Part shown: in pieces, positions 33,453 through 41,245 of the stretch | Numbering within the stretch: position 1 is the stretch's first letter | Layout: the number at the start of each line of letters is the position of its first letter | Assembly (NCBI RefSeq): GCF_014873875.1 | Contig: NZ_JADBEM010000001.1 | Location: 7,130,001 to 7,194,000 of the forward strand | Source of the DNA: Actinopolymorpha pittospori | GTDB taxonomy: Bacteria > Actinomycetota > Actinomycetes > Propionibacteriales > Actinopolymorphaceae | DNA length: 64,000 nucleotides | Reading direction: 5' to 3' | Translations under genes and position numbers: made by a program | The notes under the pieces: model-generated | Database searches by the model: none | Told to the model about the DNA's origin: nothing | Seen by the model: the letters and a program-made list of their open reading frames with translations, nothing else

Positions 33453-34361
33453 GGACACCACGCCCTCCAACGCGTCGACCCGCTGCCGGAGCCGTTCGTT
33501 GTCGGCCTTGAGTTCCTTGACGGCCTCCAGCAGGACAGCGGTCAGGCCCGAGTAGTCGACACTCAGGTGCTGGTCGTCAAGGCCCGTGGACGAAACCAGT
33601 TCGGGGAAGACCTCGGCGACCTCCTGCGCCACGACCCCCAGCTGCGGGCCGGCTGGGGCGGTGGCCGCCGGGCTGGTCGCCGGCTGGTCCGTACGCCACC
33701 GGAACGACACGCCGCGCAGCCGGGACACCCGTTCCAGGGCGTCGGTGATGGCCACGATACCGGTCTTCAACCGCCGGTCGGAGATGTTGCAGAACGACGT
33801 CGCACACGAAGGGCCGTTCACCTCGAGCCGGTCCCACACGGCGACCTTGCGCACGCCGGAGGAGTTGTTACCGAGGATCATCAGCGACTTGTACTGCGTG
33901 GAGTCGTTGCAGATCTCGGCATTGGTCGCGTTGGCGAAGTTGCTGTAGACCGAGGTGACGCGGACCGGGTTGGCCCCGAACCTCGCGTTTCCCTTGACCT
34001 CCAGGTTGTCCGCGGGCGCGCCCGTCCCGGCGCCCATCCGCACGTTGCCGAACGTCGCGGCGCCGGTGAAGCTGGAGGTGCCCGCCACCGAGATCGCTCC
34101 CCCGACGGTGACACTCGCGCGCAGGTTCGCCGTGTTGGTGACGTCCAGGGCGCCGCGCAGGTCGGCGTTGCCGATGAGGGTGCTGGTGCCGTTGACGGTG
34201 AGGTTCTGGCCCACGGTGAGGGACCCCGAGACCGTGCCGCCGGTCTGGTTCAGCTTCGCGGTCTCGAGCCGCTTGGTTTCGTCGACCAGCTCGTTCCAGT
34301 CGACGGACCGGATCGGGTTGCCCGCGGCCTTGGGGTACGGGGACTTCGGTGCGTACGCCAC
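33426..34361 (-). CDS. Tail fibre with C-terminal S74 intramolecular chaperone
   Basis: This 311-aa protein has an N-terminal anchor (residues 1-35), a long Thr/Asn/Gly-rich beta-structured shaft with repeats of xSLTVGQNLTVNGT type (about 40-170), and a C-terminal peptidase_S74 chaperone domain. The latter shows SDRRLKTGIVAITDAL, with the Ser-Lys pair that mediates self-cleavage, FRWR, LGVVAQEVAEVFPELV and LSVDYSGLTAVLLEAVKELK, followed by a short coiled coil. Such proteins fold as trimers and the chaperone is then released. It is the last gene of the tail operon and probably provides host recognition. It overlaps lanB tail-to-tail. Confidence 0.88.
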   Translation of the reverse strand: MAYAPKSPYPKAAGNPIRSVDWNELVDETKRLETAKLNQTGGTVSGSLTVGQNLTVNGTSTLIGNADLRGALDVTNTANLRASVTVGGAISVAGTSSFTGAATFGNVRMGAGTGAPADNLEVKGNARFGANPVRVTSVYSNFANATNAEICNDSTQYKSLMILGNNSSGVRKVAVWDRLEVNGPSCATSFCNISDRRLKTGIVAITDALERVSRLRGVSFRWRTDQPATSPAATAPAGPQLGVVAQEVAEVFPELVSSTGLDDQHLSVDYSGLTAVLLEAVKELKADNERLRQRVDALEGVVSSASSVDAA

Positions 34362-34370
34362 TGGATCCTC

Positions 34371-34847
34371 CTAGAAGATGATGTCCCACAGCAGGGTGAG
34401 CTGGAATGTGTCGGTCTTGGTGACGTCCTTGAACACCACGCGGCTGTAGAGGACGCCGTCCTTGTTGAGGAGCCCTGCCTCGCGTAGCGGCGTGCTCGGA
34501 TCGTTGGCCTCGCCGAAGTCGAACTGGGCGGTGACCTGCACCCGCACCCGGGCCACACCCTGGGTGTCGGTGAAGTTGGAGTACTCGACCTTGGTGATGG
34601 CCTTGGGGTCACCGCGCCTGGCCACCAGGGCGGTGTCGATGTCAGCCGGAGCCGTGTTGCCGGTGCCGACGGCGATCGAGCTGATCGGGGTGCGCGGCGT
34701 TCCCGTGGTGCCGCCGAACATCTCCGCGACCAGCCGGCGTCCGCTCGTCACGATCCGGTTGTGCTGCCGCTGGTCCAGCACCAGCTGGCCGGCGCGGTCG
34801 TGCACCAGGATGGTCAGCCGCCCGGCCATGTCCATGTGATCTCTCAC
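34371..34847 (-). CDS. Tail-fibre-associated structural protein
   Basis: This 158-aa protein resembles small phage tail proteins that precede fibres: LTILVHDRAGQLVLDQRQHNRIVTSGRRLVAEMFGG, ISSIAVGTG, FNYTDTQ-like repeats and a C-terminal RVVFKDVTKTDTFQLTLLWDIIF. I take the GTG at 34847 because a strong AGAAGAGG lies just upstream; a later ATG at about 34835 is also possible. It lies 9 bp upstream of the S74 fibre and 19 bp after the gpI-like gene, so it is likely a fibre connector or base-plate appendage protein. Confidence 0.65.
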   Translation of the reverse strand: MRDHMDMAGRLTILVHDRAGQLVLDQRQHNRIVTSGRRLVAEMFGGTTGTPRTPISSIAVGTGNTAPADIDTALVARRGDPKAITKVEYSNFTDTQGVARVRVQVTAQFDFGEANDPSTPLREAGLLNKDGVLYSRVVFKDVTKTDTFQLTLLWDIIF

Positions 34848-34866
34848 GTCGATCCTCTTCTCGTGC

Positions 34867-36177
34867 TCAGTCCAGGAAGACCTGGTGGCTGTCGTCAAAG
34901 GTGGAGATGTCGAAGGTGCCGCCGATGCGCAGGCTCTCCTCCTGGTCGTGGCTCAGGATGAGCGCGTTGATGCTGCCGACGGAGAGCGCCTCGCTGAGCT
35001 TCGTGTCCTCCGTACTGCGCGCCAGCACAACGCCGGCCAGTTCCTCGCTCGTCTCGTGTCGGTCGGCTCCGTCGACGGGCAGGTTGAGAGAGAAGTTGAC
35101 CCGCCCGCGCACGCCGGCCGCTCGGGTGGCGTCCACCACCTCCTGGATCCGCGTCAACGGCAGGCCCTCGTAGGCGAAGACCGGCCCGGTGTAGCCGTAG
35201 TCGTCGCAGAGCCGCTGAACGGCGTCCTTGAGGAAGTAGGGAACCGTGAGATCGAACGTCAACGGCTGGTAGCGCGTCCAGCTCAGCTCCGCCTCGAAGG
35301 CGGGAAGGTCGAAGGTGTCCTCGTCGAAGGCGCTCCACTGGTCCGCGGCGAAACCACTGCCGGCCCGGAAGATCCACGTACTGGTGCCGGTGGGCACCTC
35401 TGGCACCGTGGGCGGAGACGTTCCGTCCCAGGCGAGGAACAGGTGACCGACGCTGCGCTGTCCATCCGCGCCGAGTACCCGGGCGAAGAAGCCGCCCTGG
35501 GTGTCGGTCTCCAGCACCAGGGTCTCCCCCGTCTGCAGGGCCAGCTGCGGGTGGGCCCGCACGCCTTCCCCCGTGCCGGCGACCTCGACGGAGATGTTGC
35601 GGGCGACGCCGCGCGTGGCCCGCAGCTGGACCACCGGTTGGTCGGTCCCCACGGACGGCAGATCGACGTCAAGGTCGAGGCGCCAGAGGTCACCCTCCTC
35701 CTTCCCCTCCGAGGCGGGAGCCCGCATGCGGGTCGGGTCGGGGGCGAACTCGGTGAGATCCACCAGTGCCGCGATCGCGTCCCGCAACCCGCCGGCCGTC
35801 GGTGGCAGCGGCAGGTCCCTCAGGTCGAAGGGCAGGCCGAGCGCCGAGCGAACGGCGCCCTTGACGGCCTCGACCGTCCCTCCTCCGGTGAAGCGGGCGA
35901 CCAGCGACTTCAGCCGCTGCCGAAGCGCCTCGTCGGTTTCGGCGTTGCCGTCCCGGAGGATCCTTCGCCGTTCACCGAAGGTCGCGGCGAGGCCGTCGAG
36001 TCCCTGCCCTTCGGCGTAGTCGATCCAATGCGATGACAACAGCCGCTTGACAGCCGCGTCGGCTCGGGTCAACTCGGCGCCGACGGCGTCGAGCAGGTGG
36101 TGCAGGGTTCCGTCGCCGTAGCGGGCCGCGTAGACCTCGGGGAGGAGAGCGGCCAGGCGCTGGGTTTTCGTGGCCAC
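34867..36177 (-). CDS. Baseplate wedge/tail protein, phage gpI-like
   Basis: This 436-aa protein starts with RLAALLPEVYAARYGDGTLHHLLDAVGAELTRADAAV, the N-terminal pattern of P2 gpI-like or phage-tail-protein I baseplate components. It continues with LLSSHWIDYAEGQGLDGLAATFGERRRILRDGNAETDEALRQRLK and LPVAF-type region VKGAVRSALGLPF. The C-terminal half is beta-rich (carbohydrate-module-like WIFRAGSGF). GTG at 36177 starts 2 bp after the baseplate J stop. It should complete the wedge below baseplate J. The C-terminal extension is longer than classical gpI. Confidence 0.75.
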   Translation of the reverse strand: MATKTQRLAALLPEVYAARYGDGTLHHLLDAVGAELTRADAAVKRLLSSHWIDYAEGQGLDGLAATFGERRRILRDGNAETDEALRQRLKSLVARFTGGGTVEAVKGAVRSALGLPFDLRDLPLPPTAGGLRDAIAALVDLTEFAPDPTRMRAPASEGKEEGDLWRLDLDVDLPSVGTDQPVVQLRATRGVARNISVEVAGTGEGVRAHPQLALQTGETLVLETDTQGGFFARVLGADGQRSVGHLFLAWDGTSPPTVPEVPTGTSTWIFRAGSGFAADQWSAFDEDTFDLPAFEAELSWTRYQPLTFDLTVPYFLKDAVQRLCDDYGYTGPVFAYEGLPLTRIQEVVDATRAAGVRGRVNFSLNLPVDGADRHETSEELAGVVLARSTEDTKLSEALSVGSINALILSHDQEESLRIGGTFDISTFDDSHQVFLD

Positions 36178-36179
36178 GG

Positions 36180-37922
36180 CTACACCACCCCTGTCAGGTT
36201 CAGCGGAGTGGTCGCCGCGGCCACCCCGGGATACCCGGCCAGGGTCAGGGTGACCTCCGCGTCCAGGCTGTGCTCGCCCTCGCGGTAGCCGGTGAGGTCG
36301 GCACCGGTGATCGTCGCCGTGCCGCTGCTGTTTCCGGTGAGGACGATCGGCTTCACGACGTCGGCGATCAGTGCGGGGGGCAGGGTCGGGGAGCTCACCA
36401 GGCCGGCCTTGACCTGGAGGCGGACCTGCAGGGTCACCTGCCGGAACCCGACGGGAGTGGTGCCGCGCAGGAGGCGGATCGACAGCTTCCCTGGTCCGGG
36501 AGCAGCCTCCGCGCCGATGCCGTTGACCACCACGGCCGTGAGAGCCCCTGGTGCGGCCTGCTCGGAACGGTGCACCGGCAGCAGGTCGCCGACCTCGCCG
36601 CTGGTGGGCAGCCCGGGCCGGGCCGACTCGCGGGCGAAGTTCAGTTGGGCCTCGGCGACGTCGGCGAGCCCTGGCACCTGGTAGACCAGCGAAGTGAGCC
36701 GGCGCAGGGACAGCGCCTCGCCGATGGAGAGGGTGCGGATCGCCTGCGCCGCCGTGTCGACGTAGGTGGTGGCGGCGGCCACATCCTCGATTTCCGAGGG
36801 CAGCAGCACGAACTGGCCTGTGATGGTGACCAGCCGCACGCGTTCCGGCACGGCCATCACCCCCGCGGCCCGGGTGCGATCCACCACCGCGGCCACCGCG
36901 TCGTCGATCTCGGCCTGGCGTTCCTCGCTGCCCGCCGCGACCGAGTAGCGCACGCGTACCTGGCCGAGGGGCACGTCGAGGTCGACGCTGTGGTCGATGA
37001 CCGCCACGTCCTCGACGCCGTCGACGTCGCGGACGGCGAACTCCATCGCGCCCATGGTGGCGTTGCCGGCGCGTTCGAGTGCGTTCCGTGCCCGCTCGCG
37101 CAGCGCGTCGTCGGGTTCGGGCTCCTGCCCGCCGATGATCGGTGCCGGGTTGGTGACTGAGTCCACCCCGCCGGGTGGCGTCGGCATCACGGTCACGGCG
37201 TTCGCGCCGACGTTGCCCGCGACGCCGGGCTCGACGGCCTCGACCGCCGCTTCGCCTTCGGTCGCGCCCTCGTCCAGCAGGGCGGCCGTGGTGGTGAGGA
37301 AGCGGCGTCCCGCCGGGTCCTCCACCGCCGTCCCGACCGGGACGATGACCCGCGGACCTGGTTTCCGGGTGAAGAGGACGGTTCCGGTGGCCTTCTGCGC
37401 CGGGTTGCGCACGATGCCGAGCAACGCCACGACGCTGTCGAGAGCGACACCGTTCGCGGTGTCCAGGAACCCGCGGCGATAGGCCTCGTTCATCTGGTGG
37501 TAGAGCAGCGCCACCTCCCGCCCCACCGCGCGGACGATCGTGCCCGCCACGCTTCCGGGCGCGAAGTCGGTGATCCCGGATGGCAGGTCGCGGTAGGTGT
37601 AGGTCACCTCCACGGGTGTACGCGGGTCCGGCCTGTGTACAGCGGTGGCCGCGTCCCCGACCGCCTTTCGCCACACCACGCGGGAGGAGCTGGCGTCGTA
37701 GTCACGGCCCGCCTCGAAGATGGTGAAGTGTCCACCGGACAGGCCGGTGACCCGGACGACGGAGGCGGACTCGCGGGGCAGGTCGTAGACAAGGACGGCC
37801 GGGTCGAAGACGAACCGGTAGGACTCCTGTTGCTCCACACCCAGGTGCAGGCCATCTTCCAGGGCGGCGACGACACTGGGGAAGTCGTGCCCCACGAGGA
37901 ACGGGTTGCCAGGATCGATCAC
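36180..37922 (-). CDS. Baseplate J/gp47-like protein
   Basis: This 580-aa protein is the baseplate wedge component. Key parts are DFAPGSVAGTIVRAVGREVALLYHQMNEAYRRGFLDTANGVALDSVVALLGI (the classical gpJ N-terminal signature), a beta region with RKPGPRVIVPVGTAVEDPAGRRF, and DDALRERARNALERAGNATMGAMEFAVRDVDGVEDVAV. The C-terminal 150 residues are extra beta-domain (RGTTPVGFRQVTLQVRL...). The GTG at 37922 overlaps the gp25 stop (GTGA). It links the hub to the gpI-like protein and sheath. Confidence 0.9.
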   Translation of the reverse strand: MIDPGNPFLVGHDFPSVVAALEDGLHLGVEQQESYRFVFDPAVLVYDLPRESASVVRVTGLSGGHFTIFEAGRDYDASSSRVVWRKAVGDAATAVHRPDPRTPVEVTYTYRDLPSGITDFAPGSVAGTIVRAVGREVALLYHQMNEAYRRGFLDTANGVALDSVVALLGIVRNPAQKATGTVLFTRKPGPRVIVPVGTAVEDPAGRRFLTTTAALLDEGATEGEAAVEAVEPGVAGNVGANAVTVMPTPPGGVDSVTNPAPIIGGQEPEPDDALRERARNALERAGNATMGAMEFAVRDVDGVEDVAVIDHSVDLDVPLGQVRVRYSVAAGSEERQAEIDDAVAAVVDRTRAAGVMAVPERVRLVTITGQFVLLPSEIEDVAAATTYVDTAAQAIRTLSIGEALSLRRLTSLVYQVPGLADVAEAQLNFARESARPGLPTSGEVGDLLPVHRSEQAAPGALTAVVVNGIGAEAAPGPGKLSIRLLRGTTPVGFRQVTLQVRLQVKAGLVSSPTLPPALIADVVKPIVLTGNSSGTATITGADLTGYREGEHSLDAEVTLTLAGYPGVAAATTPLNLTGVV

Positions 37923-38341
37923 GGCGCCTCCAAGGGAACGGCGACTTCCAGCTGGACGGGTTCCGTGCGGCCCTTGAGCAGGAGCCGCATCTCGATGCGT
38001 GCCTCGAAACGGTCGGTGGTGACGGTGACGTCCTCGATCTCGCGGACGCGTGGGTCGGCGCCCACCGCCTCGCGCGCGTACTGCGCCAGCCACAACCTGG
38101 TGCGGGGTAGGTCGGGTTGGCCGATGAGTTCGTGGAGGCGGGACCCGTAGTCGGGCCAGCCAAGTGGTTCCAGCTCTCCCCTGCGCACCAGCAGGCGCAT
38201 GGTGAGTGCCTGGACGACCGCGTCGACACCACTGGCGGTCTCGAGCCGGCCGCTGCCGGCGACCCGCAAGTCGCGTACCTCGTTACCTGACGGGCGCAGG
38301 AGCAGGTCGACTCCGAAGTCCCGCTCGTCCACGTCGCTCAT
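37919..38341 (-). CDS. gp25/GPW-like baseplate protein
   Basis: This 140-aa protein has the T4 gp25 fold signature: DVDERDFGVDLLLRPSGNEVRDL, VDAVVQALTMRLLVRRGELEPLGWPDYGSRLHELIGQP and REAVGADPRVREIEDVTVTT. It is a sheath-to-baseplate adaptor with the EPR-like region here as AVGADPRVREI, and does not have lysozyme activity in this family. The ATG at 38341 starts 22 bp after the end of the preceding 266-aa gene. Correct length and order (tip, unknown, gp25, J, I) support assignment to the baseplate. Confidence 0.9.
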   Translation of the reverse strand: MSDVDERDFGVDLLLRPSGNEVRDLRVAGSGRLETASGVDAVVQALTMRLLVRRGELEPLGWPDYGSRLHELIGQPDLPRTRLWLAQYAREAVGADPRVREIEDVTVTTDRFEARIEMRLLLKGRTEPVQLEVAVPLEAP

Positions 38342-38363
38342 TCGCTTCCCCCCTTGCCGAATG

Positions 38364-39164
38364 TCAGCCCGTGACCGTGATCGCCACGGTCTTCTCGTCG
38401 TAGCGGGTGAACTTCGCGGTGTCCTTGTCCCACAAGCCCACCTGCAGTGTGAGTTCGTACTGGCCGGCGGGAACCGACGCCGGGAGCGGAGCCACACCCA
38501 CGCACGGCGGATGGTCCTCGGTGCGCTGCGCGAACGACAGGTCGCCCGGTCCCAGGTGGGCGACCGGCGTGTTTGAAGGAGTCGCGAAGACCCAGCGGTA
38601 CGTCAGCCTGTTCACTGCCTGGTAGGCCGGATCGGGCCAGGCAACCGGTGCCTCCGCCCACACGCCGCCCGCGCGGGTGATTGGTGTACGTCCGTCCGAG
38701 CCAAGTGGTGGCAGTCGGGTGGGCTCCGCGATGAGGACGTGAATGACGCAGGGCTTGGGTTGGGCCGGGACCGATTCGCCTGAGGCAGGTTTACCTGGAG
38801 CGGGGGCGCCCCCGGCCATGCCGGCATACCGAACGTCTGTCAAGGCGTCCTTGTCGTCGCCCGCGACGTCCTTCACGGTGAAGGTGATGGCGTGGGACCC
38901 GATCCACAGGTCCCTGTCGAAGGACAGCGCTCCCCCGGCCGGGCTGATGGCCACCTTGTCCAGGTCGACAGGGACCTGCAGCTCGGGTGGCCTGCCGGCG
39001 ACGGCAGGAAGGCTGGAGTACCAGCGTGTCCAGAGTTGCCCCGGTGCGGGGTCCATGGCGTCGATCCGGCCGTGGAAGTGGATCCCCTCGGTGCGGCCGA
39101 GGAACGAGCTGTTGTGCGCGGGTTCCTCGATGGACATCGTGATCGGTCCCATCGTGCGCCTCAC
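38364..39164 (-). CDS. Tail-operon protein of unknown function, beta-rich
   Basis: This 266-aa protein is not recognised. It has no signal peptide, contains beta-prone segments (VDLDKVAISPAGGALSFDRDLWIGSHAITFTVKD; QYELTLQVGLWDKDTAKFTRYDEKTVAITV) compatible with Ig-like domains, and a Pro/Gly-rich centre (PAPGKPASGESVPAQPKP). A GTG at 39164 overlaps the preceding stop (GTGA); an ATG at 39152 is the alternative. Its place between the PAAR-like tip and gp25 suggests a tip-associated or baseplate ornament protein, possibly species-specific. Confidence 0.55.
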   Translation of the reverse strand: MRRTMGPITMSIEEPAHNSSFLGRTEGIHFHGRIDAMDPAPGQLWTRWYSSLPAVAGRPPELQVPVDLDKVAISPAGGALSFDRDLWIGSHAITFTVKDVAGDDKDALTDVRYAGMAGGAPAPGKPASGESVPAQPKPCVIHVLIAEPTRLPPLGSDGRTPITRAGGVWAEAPVAWPDPAYQAVNRLTYRWVFATPSNTPVAHLGPGDLSFAQRTEDHPPCVGVAPLPASVPAGQYELTLQVGLWDKDTAKFTRYDEKTVAITVTG

Positions 39165-39577
39165 CCCTGCCCGCTCTTGCCGATGGTCGCGCTGCCCCCG
39201 TTGGGGAAGATGGCGACGCGGTCGCCGACGACGTTCACCGGGAGCACGTTCGCGTTCACCACGGTCGCGCCGGTGTTCCGGGTGCTCGGCAGCACCATGC
39301 CGGGCCAGGTGTTCCCCTGCAGCACCATGCCGGTGGTCACGAGCGCTTCGTTGTTCACGGTGACGGTCTTGCCGAGGCTGCTGACCACGACCACCTTCGT
39401 GCCGCTGTCGGCCGGGGCGGACGGTGGTGGCGGTATCGCCACCACCGGCGCCGTCCCTTCCGCCTTCCCCTCCACGAGCGCCTCGGCGCCGTTGACAAGA
39501 ACCTTGCCTCCATCGGGTGGGACGAGGTTCAGGTTGCCGTTCAGGTCCAGCGGGCCTTTGAGCTCGAGGTCAGGCAC
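39161..39577 (-). CDS. PAAR-like spike tip protein
   Basis: This 138-aa protein has a beta-rich N-terminus (VPDLELKGPLDLNGNLNLV) and a C-terminal half with TVTVNNEALVTTGMVLQG, AVVNANVLPVNVVGDRVAIF and SATIGKSGQG. This matches the V-N-G-xPxA-xVGDxV rhythm of PAAR/tail-tip proteins that sharpen VgrG/gp5 spikes. The GTG at 39577 lies 8 bp inside the spike gene. Such tips cap the spike and can carry metal and cargo. The PAAR motif is degenerate, so 'PAAR-like' is used. Confidence 0.7.
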   Translation of the reverse strand: MPDLELKGPLDLNGNLNLVPPDGGKVLVNGAEALVEGKAEGTAPVVAIPPPPSAPADSGTKVVVVSSLGKTVTVNNEALVTTGMVLQGNTWPGMVLPSTRNTGATVVNANVLPVNVVGDRVAIFPNGGSATIGKSGQG

Positions 39578-40202
39578 TGGGACCTCCGGGCTTGCCCGTG
39601 ATGGTGGTGCCCGAGATCTCGGTGGTCTTGCCGCCATCGGACGCGCGGAAGACGCCCTTGCTCACGGTCAGGTCGCCGTCCTCCTCGACGACGACGTTGC
39701 CCTTCACTCGGAGGGTCCCGCAGGTGACCTCGACGTCGCCGTCCTTGGTGAGGACCACGCTGGCCTTGGCCGTTCCGTTCGCGCCGAGGTCGCGGTCGAT
39801 CCGGATCGTCCCGTCGGCTGCGAACCGGAGTTGGTTGCGGGTGTCGTCGCCAGGCACCCGGTGCTCGATCACCAGGTCCCCCTCAGCGTGGAGCGGCGGG
39901 CGGTCGTCGGCGTGGTGGAAGCAGGCGGTGACCAGCGGCTGGGCGAGGCTGCCGGCGAGGAACTGGACCAGGACGAGGTCGCCGTTCTTCAACGGCGCCA
40001 CGGTGCCCGGCTGGGCGACGGCGACCGGGACGCGAGCCAGCGTGAGCCCTTCGTGCTGCAGCCGGACGTCCACCTCGTCGTTGAACTCGTCGCCGTCCCC
40101 GCTGTGGGGGTGGACGCCGGTCACGACGCCGAGGGCCGGTGGGCGCAGCGCCGCGAGTTCTCGGCGTACGACGGCTCGGATGAGTTCGACCATCGAGGTC
40201 AT
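39570..40202 (-). CDS. Phage gpV/VgrG-like spike (baseplate assembly) protein
   Basis: This 210-aa protein starts with VELIRAVVRRELAALRPPALGVVTGVHPHSGDGDEFNDEVDVRL, the gpV/gp5 OB-fold pattern, with VPVAVAQPGTVAPLKNGDLVLVQFLAGSLAQPLVTACF. It ends with a repetitive beta-helix (RVKGNVVVEEDGDLTVSKG) like the triangular spike shaft. Three copies should form the membrane- or wall-piercing needle. It overlaps the hub gene's stop by 4 bp (ATGA). Confidence 0.88.
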   Translation of the reverse strand: MTSMVELIRAVVRRELAALRPPALGVVTGVHPHSGDGDEFNDEVDVRLQHEGLTLARVPVAVAQPGTVAPLKNGDLVLVQFLAGSLAQPLVTACFHHADDRPPLHAEGDLVIEHRVPGDDTRNQLRFAADGTIRIDRDLGANGTAKASVVLTKDGDVEVTCGTLRVKGNVVVEEDGDLTVSKGVFRASDGGKTTEISGTTITGKPGGPSA

Positions 40203-41233
40203 GGCCGCACCTCCGGGGTTGGCGGGGCGATCCGCAGGCGGGTGGTGAACCCGCGGTCGGCGGTGAACTGGTGTCGCAGCGCACGGACCTGACCGGTCCC
40301 GCCCGGTGCGTTCTCCGGCATTCCCGTGACGGCGAGGGTGTCGCCGAGGTCGAGGTCTGGCCGGCCCGGCACGGTGACCTCGACCAGGTGGGCGGACCGA
40401 CCGGCGTGACGCAGGCGTCCCTGCGCGATGTCGTTGGCGAGGTCCTTGGTCCTGGCGAGCGGGGCGACCACCACCACTCGCCGGTCACCAGATCCGGCGT
40501 CGGCGCGGGTGACCTGTTCGTCGGTGGTGAGCCAGGACGCGGCGGTGTTGCCCCGGGTCGATGCCGGGCTCTGCCCGCCGACGGTGACGGCGTCGAAGGT
40601 GGCGGCGCGGCGGGCGCCCTCGGCCGCGATGACGTCGGCGCCGTAGCGGGCGGGCCCCGGTCCGGCCAGGCCCGCGGAGGTGGCTCCGAGCGCCGAGGTC
40701 AGGCCGGGCGTGCCGCCGGGGACCGGGCGGAGGACCAGGTGGCCCTGCCGGTCGGCGTACAGGTCCAGTCCGAAGCTGTCGGCGAGGTCGCGCAGGTGTT
40801 CGTGGCCGCTGCGGAACACGTCGACGGCGAAGCGGGGCAGCATCGGCCCGTCGTGCACGTCGCCGACGACGAGGCCCGCGCGGCTGGCCAGGTCGCGGGT
40901 TATGGTGCCGATGGTGACGTCGGAGTAGGCCGCGGCCACCCGCAGGTCGAGCAGTGTGCGCATCGCGCCGACGGCGAGGACCGAGGTGGCGGTGAGGGTG
41001 GTGCGGACCTCGCCGACCGTGCCGGTGAAGACGTCGCTGGGTGCGGCGCCGAGCCCCAGTCGCACGCTGACGGTGGCGCCGACGGCGAGGTCCTGGCGGG
41101 TGCCGAACCGGATGTGGGCGACGTCGAGGGGGACGTCGATCGCACGGTCGACGGTGACGGCGGTCGGTCCGCCCACCGGCGCGGTGTCGGTGGATCGGAG
41201 CAGGCCGAGGGCGAGCTGGAACGTCGGTTTCAC
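40199..41233 (-). CDS. Phage late control gene D-like hub protein (gp27/VgrG N-terminal)
   Basis: This 344-aa protein has the gpD/gp27 signature: VDVFRSGHEHLRDLADSFGLDLYADRQGHLVLRP, an early IPLDVAHIRFG / LGLGAAPSDVFTGTVGEV region, and GDTLAVTGMPENAPGGTGQVRALRHQFTADRGFTTRLRI at the C-terminus. It forms the trimeric ring between tube and spike. With the separate gpV it makes a split VgrG. The ATG at 41233 is 12 bp after the cysteine-peptidase-like gene. The length (344 aa) is usual for gpD. Confidence 0.88.
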   Translation of the reverse strand: MKPTFQLALGLLRSTDTAPVGGPTAVTVDRAIDVPLDVAHIRFGTRQDLAVGATVSVRLGLGAAPSDVFTGTVGEVRTTLTATSVLAVGAMRTLLDLRVAAAYSDVTIGTITRDLASRAGLVVGDVHDGPMLPRFAVDVFRSGHEHLRDLADSFGLDLYADRQGHLVLRPVPGGTPGLTSALGATSAGLAGPGPARYGADVIAAEGARRAATFDAVTVGGQSPASTRGNTAASWLTTDEQVTRADAGSGDRRVVVVAPLARTKDLANDIAQGRLRHAGRSAHLVEVTVPGRPDLDLGDTLAVTGMPENAPGGTGQVRALRHQFTADRGFTTRLRIAPPTPEVRP

Positions 41234-41245
41234 GGTCGCACCCCT

